Part shown: positions 1-7,062 of the stretch, piece by piece | Position numbering within the stretch: the stretch's first letter is position 1 | Layout of the letters: each line of letters begins with the position of its first letter | NCBI GenBank assembly: GCA_045801465.1 | Contig: JBJMSU010000125.1 | Coordinates: 1 to 29,035, forward strand | Source of the DNA: DATFWC01 sp045801465 | GTDB taxonomy: Bacteria; Pseudomonadota; Alphaproteobacteria; Rhizobiales; Xanthobacteraceae | Direction of reading: 5' to 3' | Length of the DNA: 29,035 nucleotides | Translations under genes and position numbers: made by a program | The notes under the pieces: model-generated | Told to the model about the DNA's origin: nothing | What the model saw: the letters and a program-made list of their open reading frames with translations, nothing else | The model's database searches: none

Positions 1-1
1 T

Positions 2-196
2 GCGATCGTCGCCACCGATACCAGGACGATCGTCGGCCCGGTGAAGTGGTCCGGTCAGCCGGTCAAGAATGTCACCAAGACACCGCTGGTGGCCGGCCAG
101 TGGCAGCGCAAGGGCGACAAGTTCGAGCTCGTGATCACGACCAATAAGCCGGCGCCGGAAATCCCGACGGGCGGCACGCTGCAGCTCCTCTCTTGA
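2..196 (+). CDS. 3' end of HAAT-type ABC transporter substrate-binding protein (LivJ-like)
   Basis: Only the last 64 codons are in the window; the reading frame enters at base 2 and stops with TGA at 194-196. The translated tail contains TIVGPVKWSGQ, NVTKTPLVAGQW and a short acidic/basic end, the pattern seen at the C-terminus of periplasmic receptors of the branched-chain amino acid/amide (HAAT) family. The role is capture of the ligand in the periplasm for the importer encoded just downstream (LivG-, LivF-, LivH- and LivM-like genes from 457 to 4020), so these genes probably form one locus. The N-terminus, signal peptide and ligand-binding lobes are outside the window, and the ligand cannot be inferred. 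HAAT systems of soil alphaproteobacteria also import amides, urea and aromatic acids. The assignment rests on the C-terminal motif and the neighbours. Confidence 0.75.
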   Translation, partial: AIVATDTRTIVGPVKWSGQPVKNVTKTPLVAGQWQRKGDKFELVITTNKPAPEIPTGGTLQLLS

Positions 197-220
197 GCGT
201 TGCAGCAGGCGACTTTTCAT

Positions 221-408
221 CCCTCCCCCGAAGGGGGAGAGTGGTCGGCCGAAGGCCGACCGGGTGGGGCACCCCGATGCAGTTGCACTCCGCCACTGCC
301 AATGAACGATGCCGCAGCAGGTGACACTGTGAGTTCATTCCGTATCCCCCGCCCGGCCTCCGCCGGCGCAAGGCCGGCGTCGGCCACCCTCCCCCTTCGG
401 GGGAGGGA
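221..408. repeat. Palindromic dispersed repeat with two inverted C/G-rich arms
   Basis: The gap between the receptor gene and livG holds an inverted pair. A stem-loop with CCCTCCCCC/GGGGGAG arms lies at 221-239, followed by a GGTCGGCC..GGCCGACC stem, and the reverse-complement arrangement lies at about 350-408. The core between the arms (about 275-345) is not palindromic. The architecture resembles the element at 18538-18658. It could form strong RNA hairpins and so attenuate transcription between receptor and ATPase, which often need different expression levels. I see no coding potential in it. Confidence 0.75.
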
Positions 409-456
409 TTGGAGAAAAGCGCCGTCGCTGGTCGTGTGATGCAATAGGCTTCCTCC

Positions 457-1185
457 ATGCCTCCGATCATGGTGCTGGAGAAGATCTCGAAGCGGTTCGG
501 CGCCGTCGTGATCGCCAACGAGATCGACCTCGTTTTGGCCGAAGGCGAGGCGCTCGGCGTCATCGGGCCGAACGGCGCCGGCAAGACCACGCTGTTCGGC
601 ATCGCCGCCGGCACGGTCGCGCCCGATGCCGGCCGCGTCGTTTTTGCCGGGACGGACGTGACCCGCCTCGCCCCGGAGCGGCGCTGCCGCCTGGGGCTCG
701 CGCGCTCGTTTCAGATCCCGCAGCCGTTCGGCGGCATGACGGTGTTCGAGAACGTCGTCGTCGCCGCGGCGTTCGGCAGCGGCCGCAGCGAGCGCGATGT
801 CTACGGCGATTGCGCCGACCTGCTGGCGCGCTGCCGGCTCGTCGACAAGGCGAACCGCGCGGCCGGTGCCTTGACCCTGATCGATCGGAAGCGGTTGGAA
901 TTGGCGCGCGCGCTGGCGACGCGCCCGCGCGTGCTGCTGCTCGACGAGGTCGCCGGCGGCCTGACCGAGCACGAATGCGCCGATCTTGTCGCGCTGATCG
1001 GCGATATCCGCCGCACCGGCATTTCCATCGTGTGGATCGAGCACGTCGTGCACGCGCTGGTCGCGGTGGTGGACCGGCTCATCGTCCTCCACGGCGGATC
1101 GTTCATCGCCGCCGGCGATCCGCACACCGTGATCCGCAGCCCGCAGGTGCGGGAGATCTATACGGGCATCCCGACCGAGGCGTGA
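457..1185 (+). CDS. livG: HAAT ABC transporter ATP-binding protein, LivG-like
   Basis: Cytoplasmic ATPase of 242 residues, one of two that drive the importer. Walker A is GPNGAGKT at residues 37-44, the Q-loop glutamine is Q86 in SFQIPQPF, Walker B is VLLLDE at 159-164, and the switch histidine is H196. The usual LSGGQ-type signature is replaced by LTLIDR (about 139-144) and the residue after the Walker B Glu is Val instead of Pro. The placement before RKRLELARAL shows it is still the signature helix. The family is normally 240-260 residues, so the length fits. The start is uncertain: ATG 457 has no clear Shine-Dalgarno sequence, and Met5 (469) is possible. The gene is followed by the LivF-like gene after 92 bases. 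The symbol reflects family only; the substrate is unknown. Confidence 0.88.
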   Translation: MPPIMVLEKISKRFGAVVIANEIDLVLAEGEALGVIGPNGAGKTTLFGIAAGTVAPDAGRVVFAGTDVTRLAPERRCRLGLARSFQIPQPFGGMTVFENVVVAAAFGSGRSERDVYGDCADLLARCRLVDKANRAAGALTLIDRKRLELARALATRPRVLLLDEVAGGLTEHECADLVALIGDIRRTGISIVWIEHVVHALVAVVDRLIVLHGGSFIAAGDPHTVIRSPQVREIYTGIPTEA

Positions 1186-1203
1186 CGCGCGAGGAGCGAC
1201 ACC

Positions 1204-1260
1204 ATGGACCTGCACCAGGCGAACGATCTGCTCGAACCCACCCAGGACGACATCTTCTGA
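1204..1260 (+). other. Possible 18-codon small ORF between the two ATPase genes
   Basis: An ATG at 1204 opens an 18-residue frame (MDLHQANDLL EPTQDDIF, written here in two blocks) ending at TGA 1258-1260. A good Shine-Dalgarno-like GAGGAG lies at about 1190-1195, 8 bases upstream. It occupies most of the gap between livG and livF. It may be a leader that couples translation of livF, a remnant of a larger gene, or chance. No family is recognised. Confidence 0.2.
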
Positions 1261-1277
1261 CGGCGCGTGCCGGGCCC

Positions 1278-1979
1278 ATGAGCGAGCTTCTCGAAGTCCG
1301 TGCGCTCGACGCCTTCTACGGGGACTTCCAGGCCCTGTTCGGCGTCTCGTTGCAGATCAGGTCGGGTCAGGTGGTTGCCGTGATCGGCGCCAATGGCGCG
1401 GGCAAAAGCACGCTGCTGCAATCGATCGCCGGCCTCCTGCCGGCGCGGCGCGACGCGATCGTGTTCGCCGGCGAGCCGATCGGCGATGTCCCCGCCCACG
1501 CGCGCGTGGCGCGCGGCATTGCGCTGGTTCCGGAAGGGCGGCGCCTGTTCCCGTCGCTCACGGTGGAGGAGAATCTCGTCATCGGCGGGCAGCTCGGCCG
1601 GCCGGGTCCATGGACACTTGCGCGCGTCTACGAGCTGTTCCCCGTGCTGCGTGAACGCCGGGAGGTTCCCAGCACCTCGCTGTCGGGCGGACAGCAGCAG
1701 ATGGTGGCGATCGGCCGTGCGCTGATGTCGAACCCAAAGCTCCTGCTGTGCGACGAGATCAGCCTCGGCCTGGCGCCGATCGTGGTGCGCGACATCTATG
1801 CCCGGCTGCCGGCGATCGTGCGCGAAGGCCTTTCGCTCGTCATCGTCGAGCAGGACGTCGTCCAGGCGCTCGCCGCCGCCGACCACGTCACCTGCCTGCA
1901 GGAGGGCCGCGTCGCGCTCGCCGGCGCCGCTGGCGCGCTGACGCGCGAGGCCATCTCGGCCGCCTATTTCGGAGTGTGA
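1278..1979 (+). CDS. livF: HAAT ABC transporter ATP-binding protein, LivF-like
   Basis: The second ATPase of the importer, 233 residues, the usual LivF size. Walker A is GANGAGKS at 37-44, the signature LSGGQ is canonical at 135-139, Walker B is LLLCDE at 155-160 followed by ISLGLAP, and the C-terminal VIVEQDV segment is typical of LivF, with Gln in the switch position. I start at ATG 1278, which gives the family N-terminus (LEVRALDAFYGDFQAL). The same frame is open upstream to 810, but that stretch lies inside livG. LivF pairs with LivG to power the LivH/LivM channel. The ATPase with the canonical signature can compensate for the degenerate one in livG if they form a heterodimer; that is an inference. 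A palindromic element separates it from livH. Confidence 0.9.
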   Translation: MSELLEVRALDAFYGDFQALFGVSLQIRSGQVVAVIGANGAGKSTLLQSIAGLLPARRDAIVFAGEPIGDVPAHARVARGIALVPEGRRLFPSLTVEENLVIGGQLGRPGPWTLARVYELFPVLRERREVPSTSLSGGQQQMVAIGRALMSNPKLLLCDEISLGLAPIVVRDIYARLPAIVREGLSLVIVEQDVVQALAAADHVTCLQEGRVALAGAAGALTREAISAAYFGV

Positions 1980-1998
1980 GCCATGCCAATCTTCGTCG

Positions 1999-2118
1999 GC
2001 CCGGCCACGCGTCGCGCGGGCGAACGCCCGCGGGACGCGCGAGCCGGGACCCATGACCACCGATCTGACGAATTGCGCGGGGCAGGGGTTATGGGTCCCC
2101 GCCTCCGCGGGGACGACG
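1999..2118. repeat. GGGGAC-ATGGGTCCCCGC palindromic repeat between livF and livH
   Basis: A long hairpin at about 1999-2048 has CCCGGC/GCCGGG outer and CGGGCG/CGCCCG inner arms. It forms the extended left arm of an inverted element whose right arm is ATGGGTCCCCGCCTCCGCGGGGACGA at about 2090-2115. The two arms are joined by GGGACCCATGACCACC and a short core. The same family recurs at 13367-13650, 22733-22860 and 24972-25065. It sits immediately upstream of the livH start, leaving no obvious Shine-Dalgarno sequence for livH other than bases contributed by the repeat. Confidence 0.75.
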
Positions 2119-2125
2119 CAGGCGC

Positions 2126-2995
2126 ATGATGGACTGGCTCAACATCGTCCTCCAGGGTGTGCTGGTCGGCGGCCTCTACGCGATGTTCGCGGCCGGCCTC
2201 GCGCTCATCTTCGGGGTGATGCGGCTCGTCAACATCGCCCACGGCGATCTCATCGTGCTCGCCGCCTATCTGGCGCTCGTCGTCACCGAGACGCTCGGCA
2301 TCAACCCGCTCATGTCGCTCGTCATCGTGGTGCCGGCGATGGCGGCGATCGGCTATCTGCTCCAGCGCGGCATCCTCAACCAGACGCTGGGGCCCGACCT
2401 GCTGCCGCCGCTGCTCGTGACGTTCGGCCTCTCGGTGATCATCCAGAATGGGCTGCTCGAGCTGTTCACCGCCGACAGCCGCCGCTTGCAGGCCGGGCCG
2501 ATCGAGGTCGCCAGCCTCCCGCTTGGCGGCGGGCTCGCGGTCGGCACGCTGCCGCTCATCCAGTTCGCCGTCGCGGTTGCCGTGATCCTCGGCCTGCAAA
2601 TCATGTTCTATCGGACCGCGATCGGGCGCGCGTTTCGCGCCACCTCGGACGACCAGACCGTCGCGCAGCTCGTCGGCCTCGACAATCGCCACGTCTTTGC
2701 GCTCGCCATGGCGGTGTCGCTCGCCATCATCGCGGTCGCCGGCGTGTTCCTCGCCGTGCGCGCCAATTTCGATCCCGCGATCGGGCCGGCCCGCCTCATC
2801 TTCGGCTTCGAGGCGGTGATCATGGGCGGTCTCGGCAGCATGTGGGGCACGCTCGCCGGCGGCATCATCCTCGGCGTCGCGCAGGCGATCGGCGCGCAGA
2901 TCGACCCCGGCTGGCAACTGCTCGCCGGGCACCTGGCGTTTCTCCTCGTGCTCGCCGTCCGCCCCGAAGGCCTGTTCCCGAAGGTGCAGGGGTGA
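2126..2995 (+). CDS. livH: HAAT ABC transporter inner-membrane permease, LivH-like
   Basis: Integral membrane permease of 289 residues with about eight hydrophobic segments. It opens with WLNIVLQGVLVGGLYAMFAAGLALIFGVMRLVNIAHGD, the LivH hallmark (G.YAL...G..LIFGV...IN.AHG), quoted in part only: GGLYAMFAAGLALIFGV. The EAA-like cytoplasmic loop (GRAFRATSDDQTVAQLVG) lies at about 170-190, and GFEAVIMGGLGSMWGTLAGG lies near the C-terminus. It forms the translocation pore with LivM. Two adjacent ATGs (2126, 2129) are possible starts. The stop TGA (2993-2995) overlaps the GTG start of livM as GTGA, indicating translational coupling. Family membership is very secure; the substrate is not determined. 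Confidence 0.92.
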   Translation: MMDWLNIVLQGVLVGGLYAMFAAGLALIFGVMRLVNIAHGDLIVLAAYLALVVTETLGINPLMSLVIVVPAMAAIGYLLQRGILNQTLGPDLLPPLLVTFGLSVIIQNGLLELFTADSRRLQAGPIEVASLPLGGGLAVGTLPLIQFAVAVAVILGLQIMFYRTAIGRAFRATSDDQTVAQLVGLDNRHVFALAMAVSLAIIAVAGVFLAVRANFDPAIGPARLIFGFEAVIMGGLGSMWGTLAGGIILGVAQAIGAQIDPGWQLLAGHLAFLLVLAVRPEGLFPKVQG

Positions 2996-4020
2996 GCGTT
3001 AAGGTCGAGCACGCGACGCGGTCGAGCCGCATCGGCGTCGTCCTGCTGGCGGGGCTGCTCGCCATCCTGGCGGCGGCGCCGGTGTGGGGCGAACGCCAGG
3101 ACCTGCGCCTGCTCGCCGAGATCTATGCCTACGTGGCGCTGGCGAGCCTGTGGAACCTGCTCGCCGGCTATGCCGGCCTCGTCTCCGTCGGGCAGCAGGC
3201 CTATGTCGGGCTCGGCGCCTACGTCCTGTTCGCGCTGACCATGCTGGCGGGCGTGCCTCCGCTCGCCGCGATCCCGCTGGCGGGCGCGATCGGCGCCATC
3301 GTCGCGGTACCGGTCGCGATCCTGATCTTCCGCTTGCGCGGGCATTATTTCGCGATCGGCACCTGGGTGGTGGCGGAAGTGTTCCGCCTGCTCGCCTCGC
3401 AGGTCTCCGCACTCGGCGGCGGCTCCGGCATCAGCCTGCCGGTCGGCATCGTCACCGCGATGGCATCGAGCCGGCAGGCGCGCGAGTTCCTGATCTATTG
3501 GCTTGCGCTCGCCATCCTGGCCGCCGTGCTGGGCGCGATCTTCCTGCTGCTGCGCTCGCGCTATGGCCTGGCGCTCACCGCGATCCGCGACAACGAGCTC
3601 GCGGCGCGCTCGAACGGCGTCGACGTCGCGCGCGTGAAGCTCGCGGTCTACCTGCTCACCGCGTTCGGCACCGCCACAATTGGCGCCTTGATCTTCCTGC
3701 AGAAGCTCCGCGTCTCGCCCGACACGGCGTTCAGCGTCAACGACTGGACCGCCTTCGTCATCTTCATCACCGTCATCGGCGGCATCGGGCGGCTGGAAGG
3801 ACCGCTGATCGGCACGATCGTGTTCTTCGCGCTGCGGCAGACACTGGCCGATCTCGGCAGCCTCTATCTCCTGATGCTCGGCGCCGTCGCCATCGTCGTC
3901 ATGCTGAAGGCGCCGAAGGGCATCTGGGGTTACGTCGCCGACCGCTTCGGCTGGCAGCTCCTGCCGCTCGAGCGCCGATTGACAACGACGGTCCGGCAGC
4001 TACCAGACTCTCGGTCATGA
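2992..4020 (+). CDS. livM: HAAT ABC transporter inner-membrane permease, LivM-like
   Basis: The second permease subunit, 342 residues, the normal LivM length. I chose GTG 2992, which overlaps the livH stop by four bases; the frame is open far upstream (to 2053) but that part lies within livH. After a short basic N-terminus come hydrophobic helices, then LWNLLAGYAGLVSVGQQAYVG (about 47-67), the LivM signature region. RSRYGLALTAIRDNELAARSNGVDV is the cytoplasmic ATPase-contact loop, and GGIGRLEGPLIGTIVFFALR lies near the end (motifs described piecewise). The C-terminal tail after ADRFGWQLLPLERR is hydrophilic and variable. The Bug-type receptor follows after 16 bases and could be cotranscribed. 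Confidence 0.92.
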   Translation: MSVKVEHATRSSRIGVVLLAGLLAILAAAPVWGERQDLRLLAEIYAYVALASLWNLLAGYAGLVSVGQQAYVGLGAYVLFALTMLAGVPPLAAIPLAGAIGAIVAVPVAILIFRLRGHYFAIGTWVVAEVFRLLASQVSALGGGSGISLPVGIVTAMASSRQAREFLIYWLALAILAAVLGAIFLLLRSRYGLALTAIRDNELAARSNGVDVARVKLAVYLLTAFGTATIGALIFLQKLRVSPDTAFSVNDWTAFVIFITVIGGIGRLEGPLIGTIVFFALRQTLADLGSLYLLMLGAVAIVVMLKAPKGIWGYVADRFGWQLLPLERRLTTTVRQLPDSRS

Positions 4021-4036
4021 AACCGCTTGAGGAGCG

Positions 4037-4999
4037 ATGATGCCATTCGTCCGCGTGCTGGCGTTCGCGGTTGCGGTCCTAGGGATCGCCTCGGCCGCCG
4101 CGGAGGACTATCCGGCGCGGCAGATCAAGGTCATCGTGTCGACCTCGGCGGGCGGCATTACCGACGTGGCGGCCCGCGTGCTGGGCCAGTACATCACGGT
4201 CAAGACCGGACAGACGGTGGTCATCGACAACCGCGCCGGCGCCGGCGGCAACATCGCCATGGATGCGGTCGCCAAGGCGGCCCCCGATGGCTACACGCTG
4301 GGCGTCGCCAACACCGGCAACATCGTCATCAATCCGTATCTCTACCGCAGCATGCCGTACGACCCCTTGCGCGACCTCGTGCCGGTCGGCGCCATGGGCG
4401 AAGTGCCGCTGTTCATGGTGGTGAACGGGAAGTTTCCGGCGCAGAACCTGAAGGAGTTCGTGGCCTACGCCAAGTCGCACCCGGTGAGCTACGGCTCGGC
4501 CGGCGTGGGGACGACCCCGCATCTGGCGGCCGACGCGTTCAACCGGAGCACCGGCCTCGACATGGTGCACGTGCCGTACCGCGGCTCCACGGCGGCGATG
4601 ACCGACGTGATCGGCGGCGCCATTCCGATGACCTTCGTGTCGCTCGGCCAGTACATCGAGCTGCTGCGCCAGGGCACGATCCGCGTGCTCGGCGTGGCGA
4701 GCACGCGGCGCGTGTCCTATCTGCCCGATGTGCCCACCTTCGCCGAGCAGGGTTTTCCCGGCCTGGAGACCGGGACTTGGTTTGCGCTGTTTGCGCCCGA
4801 GGGCACGCCGAGCGCGATCGTCGATCGGCTCAACGGCTTGGTGCGCGCGATGTACGAGGATCCCGACTCGCGCAAGCGGCTCGACGCGGCCTTCCTCGAT
4901 CCCATGGTGCAGACCGCGGCGGAGTTCGCCGCCCAGGTCAAGGCCGACGCCGCGCGCTGGGAGCGCATCGTGCGCGAGTCCGGCGTCAAGCAGGATTGA
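4037..4999 (+). CDS. Bug/TctC-family tripartite tricarboxylate transporter receptor
   Basis: Periplasmic binding protein of 320 residues. The N-terminus MMPFVRVLAFAVAVLGIASAAA is a Sec signal peptide, cleaved near Ala22-Glu. The mature protein begins DYPARQIKVIV, the classic Bug opening. It continues with TGQTVVIDNRAGAGGNIAMDAVAKAAPDGYT (described in part), MPYDPLRDLVPV, YGSAGVGTTPHLAAD, HVPYRGSTAAMTDVIGG and YLPDVPTFAEQGFPG, all family landmarks. A Shine-Dalgarno GAGGAG (about 4029-4034) precedes ATG 4037/4040. Bug receptors normally feed carboxylates to TctA/TctB membrane proteins. Neither is in the window, so this is an orphan receptor, possibly sharing a distant TctAB or acting in sensing. 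The position directly behind livM suggests coexpression. The ligand is unknown. Confidence 0.9.
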   Translation: MMPFVRVLAFAVAVLGIASAAAEDYPARQIKVIVSTSAGGITDVAARVLGQYITVKTGQTVVIDNRAGAGGNIAMDAVAKAAPDGYTLGVANTGNIVINPYLYRSMPYDPLRDLVPVGAMGEVPLFMVVNGKFPAQNLKEFVAYAKSHPVSYGSAGVGTTPHLAADAFNRSTGLDMVHVPYRGSTAAMTDVIGGAIPMTFVSLGQYIELLRQGTIRVLGVASTRRVSYLPDVPTFAEQGFPGLETGTWFALFAPEGTPSAIVDRLNGLVRAMYEDPDSRKRLDAAFLDPMVQTAAEFAAQVKADAARWERIVRESGVKQD

Positions 5000-5039
5000 T
5001 TGCGCGCAACACCGCGTATTATTGAGGCGATCCTTCCGC

Positions 5040-5206
5040 CCTCATCCTTCGAGACGCCCTCCGCCTCATCCTCCAGGATGGGGCGTCAAGTGCGAACACG
5101 TTTCTTCCTCACCCTGAGGAGCCCGCGAAGCGGGCGTCTCGAAGGGCGAGGCCCGGGCCGCCCCATCCTTCGAGACGCGCCTGCGGCGCTCCTCAGGATG
5201 AGGGCG
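5040..5206. repeat. CATCCTTCGAGACGC / CCTCAGGATGAGG dispersed repeat cluster
   Basis: The convergent gap 5000-5281 contains several copies, in both orientations, of CATCCTTCGAGACGC and CCTCAGGATGAGG, with the internal palindrome GAGGAGCCCGCGAAGCGGGCGTCTC at about 5115-5142. The segments at 5042-5075, 5108-5145 and 5163-5203 are related. It lies between the Bug receptor and the phosphoesterase, which converge here, so its hairpins may terminate transcription from both sides. A related element is nested at 13498-13604. Confidence 0.75.
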
Positions 5207-5281
5207 GAAGAAGCTCAGCGGTAGATTTCAGAAGCTCTCACGATGAGGCCGAACGAGTCCGCGCAAGCCGCGCGTGCAGCG

Positions 5282-5998
5282 TCACACCTCGATCAGCGCG
5301 TACGGCCGGCCGGTGGGCTTTTGCACGTTGAAGGCGACGTTGTAGACCGGCGCGCCACCGGGGGTACGGCCTTCGTACTTGCCGCGGTGGGCATGGCCGT
5401 GCACCACCGCGCTCACCTTGAAGCGGTCGATGGTTTCGCCCAGCCGGGAGGAGCCGAGAAACGGAAAGATTTCCAGCGGCTCGCCTTCGGATGTCTCGGC
5501 GATCGGCGCATAGTGCAGGACCACGACGGCGCGCTCGTTCTTCACCGTCCGCATCGCGTTCTCGAGCCGCATGGCTTCGTTGAGCGATTCGGCGACCAGG
5601 GTCTTGATCGAGGCTTCGCCGAACGCGCTCAACATGCGCCTGCCGAATCCCCCGATGAATCCCTTCACGCCGACAAAGCCGACGCCGTCCACCTCGTAGG
5701 ATTGCCCGTCGAGGAGGTGCACGCCGGCGCTCTTGAGGATGTCGGCAACCTTTTCCGCCTGCTCGGACTCGTAGTCGTGATTGCCGAGCACGCCCACGAT
5801 TGGAATTGAACATGCGCGCAGGTCCTCGGCCAGGATCTCCGCTTCCTTCGGCTTGCCGGTGTCGGTGAGATCGCCGCACAGGACGAACACGTCGGCGGCC
5901 TGCGAGATCTCCCCGAACAGCTCGCGGAACGACTGCGTCTTGTCTTCCTTCACATGCAGGTCGCCGAGCGAGGCGACCTTGAGCACGGCCTTAGTCAT
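5282..5998 (-). CDS. Calcineurin-like metallophosphoesterase
   Basis: Cytoplasmic protein of 238 residues with the complete metallophosphoesterase metal-site set: GDLH (D13, H15), GDLTD (D43), GNHD (N73, H74, D75), H162 in VVLHYAP, and GHAH (H200 and H202). These residues bind two metal ions and hydrolyse phosphomono- or phosphodiesters. No signal peptide is seen. I use ATG 5998 instead of the longer frame from 6025. ATG 5998 has AAGGAGAG 8-9 bases upstream and overlaps the stop of the upstream nucleotidyltransferase gene (ATGACTAA), which points to translational coupling. The size and motif order fit small cytosolic phosphoesterases of the YfcE/CpdA-like class. The substrate, which could be cyclic nucleotides, nucleotidylated products or phosphoproteins, is not determinable. 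Confidence 0.88.
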   Translation of the reverse strand: MTKAVLKVASLGDLHVKEDKTQSFRELFGEISQAADVFVLCGDLTDTGKPKEAEILAEDLRACSIPIVGVLGNHDYESEQAEKVADILKSAGVHLLDGQSYEVDGVGFVGVKGFIGGFGRRMLSAFGEASIKTLVAESLNEAMRLENAMRTVKNERAVVVLHYAPIAETSEGEPLEIFPFLGSSRLGETIDRFKVSAVVHGHAHRGKYEGRTPGGAPVYNVAFNVQKPTGRPYALIEV

Positions 5999-6788
5999 CG
6001 CGCCACTCTCCTTCCCCGCCGACATCGGCGAAGCCCCACTCCTTGACGGCGATCTCGTAGTCGACGCGCGAGAACATGCGGCCGCGGCAGATCTTCATCT
6101 GCGGCGGCGACAGCTCGCGCTGATGCCGCAACCGGTCGAGCAGCTCGTCCATCAGCCAGCGCGGCACGTGATCGCGCTCGGTCGGATAGATCCAACGGAA
6201 GTTGAGGAGGTGCATCAGCAGCACCTCCCAGTGCAGCTCCATATAGGAGAGCAGGCGCCGCCAATCGATCGCGGCATGCTGCTTGAGGATGACATGGACG
6301 ATGTCGGCGCCGTCATAGCGGTGGCGCAGCTGGATAAACGCCTTCGACCAGATGAGCTCGGTCGGGCTGACGATGCCGACCCGGGTGCCGAACAGCTCGA
6401 CCTGTCGCGCGTGCGTAAACCATTCCTCGCCGACCGGCATCGTGCCGTTGGCCGACGCATAAATGATGTCGAAGAAGTCGTCGCCCTTGCGCACCTTGGC
6501 GATCCAGCGCTCGTCCTCGACCTCGACCGCGTAGCCGAGCTCCTTGAAGTGGCCGAGGATGCGCGGGCAGTCGCCGGCGCGGCAGAACACGTCGAGGTCC
6601 TTGGTCGGGCGGCTGATGCCCGTATAGGCGGATACCGCGTAGGTGCCGGCGAGCAGGAACGGCAGCCCCGACCGGCCGAGCTCGCGCAGCACCTCGCGGT
6701 AGAACGCTTCCGCCTCGGGTGAGGCCGCCACAGGCTCCGCGCAGCTGCCGATGAAAGGGTGAGCGGCCTTACTGGGAAATCCGGTCAT
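5991..6788 (-). CDS. Nucleotidyltransferase-fold protein
   Basis: About 265 residues. Residues 45-66 read LLAGTYAVSAYTG..RPTKDLD: a Gly-containing helix start (G48-T49) followed by the D64-x-D66 pair, with a third acidic residue in FFDIIYA (D107). This matches the hG[G/S]...DxD...D plan of the polymerase-beta-like nucleotidyltransferase superfamily. The rest is helical with many Trp/Tyr/Arg residues and no close family that I recognise. The frame is open to 7034, but that extension runs through a palindromic repeat, so ATG 6788 is preferred; its Shine-Dalgarno sequence is weak. The stop overlaps the start of the phosphoesterase gene. The pair might add and remove a nucleotidyl group or phosphate, which is inference. 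A minimal NTase toxin is possible, but the short HEPN/antitoxin partner is missing. Confidence 0.7.
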   Translation of the reverse strand: MTGFPSKAAHPFIGSCAEPVAASPEAEAFYREVLRELGRSGLPFLLAGTYAVSAYTGISRPTKDLDVFCRAGDCPRILGHFKELGYAVEVEDERWIAKVRKGDDFFDIIYASANGTMPVGEEWFTHARQVELFGTRVGIVSPTELIWSKAFIQLRHRYDGADIVHVILKQHAAIDWRRLLSYMELHWEVLLMHLLNFRWIYPTERDHVPRWLMDELLDRLRHQRELSPPQMKICRGRMFSRVDYEIAVKEWGFADVGGEGEWRDD

Positions 6789-6870
6789 GAACGCTGATGG
6801 GCCGTCGCGACGCCCGGCCGGCGCCTCCTCACAAAAGCCTTGGAACGGCGAAAGTTCCACCGCTTGTGCC

Positions 6871-6998
6871 GTAGCGTGGGCAAAGGCGCGCGATCTCGGT
6901 GTTGCATGGTGGGCAAATTCGCGATCGCGCCGTCCCTCGCCGCTTATGGCGGCTCGCCCACCAATCAGCGCTGCCAAAGGCGAATTTGCCCACCCTAC
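6871..6998. repeat. GTAGCGTGGGCAAA...TTTGCCCACCCTAC palindromic element
   Basis: The left arm at 6871-6889 (GTAGCGTGGGCAAAGGCGC) is an imperfect reverse complement of the right arm at 6980-6998 (GCGAATTTGCCCACCCTAC). A second GGTGGGCAAATTCGCGATCGCG block lies at about 6908-6929. The element lies in the divergent gap between the nucleotidyltransferase and the UbiD gene, so it may contain or insulate promoters. It belongs to the same general class as 26989-27142. The rest of the gap (6789-6870 and 6999-7062) shows nothing else recognisable except the UbiD Shine-Dalgarno sequence. Confidence 0.75.
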
Positions 6999-7062
6999 GA
7001 ATTTGCCGCGTCGGGATGACCGGCTCACGCTCATCCTTTATAGTCCGGCGCGGAGGAAAGCC

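Noticed and set aside
217..1215. 332-codon minus-strand frame over livG
   Set aside because: Shadow of livG and of the 221-408 repeat; no domain seen.
2053..2991. Upstream extension of the LivM frame
   Set aside because: It lies in another frame of livH, is Arg/His-rich without membrane segments, and the GTG at 2992 overlapping the livH stop gives the family N-terminus.
5040..5206. CRISPR-like repetition
   Set aside because: Repeat units are inverted, unequal and irregularly spaced, without unique spacers of constant length; this is a dispersed palindrome cluster.
5991..6788. Type IV (AbiEii-like) toxin
   Set aside because: Only the general NTase fold motif is visible; no AbiEi-like antitoxin gene is adjacent, and the neighbour is a phosphoesterase. 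Kept as an open possibility, not a call.
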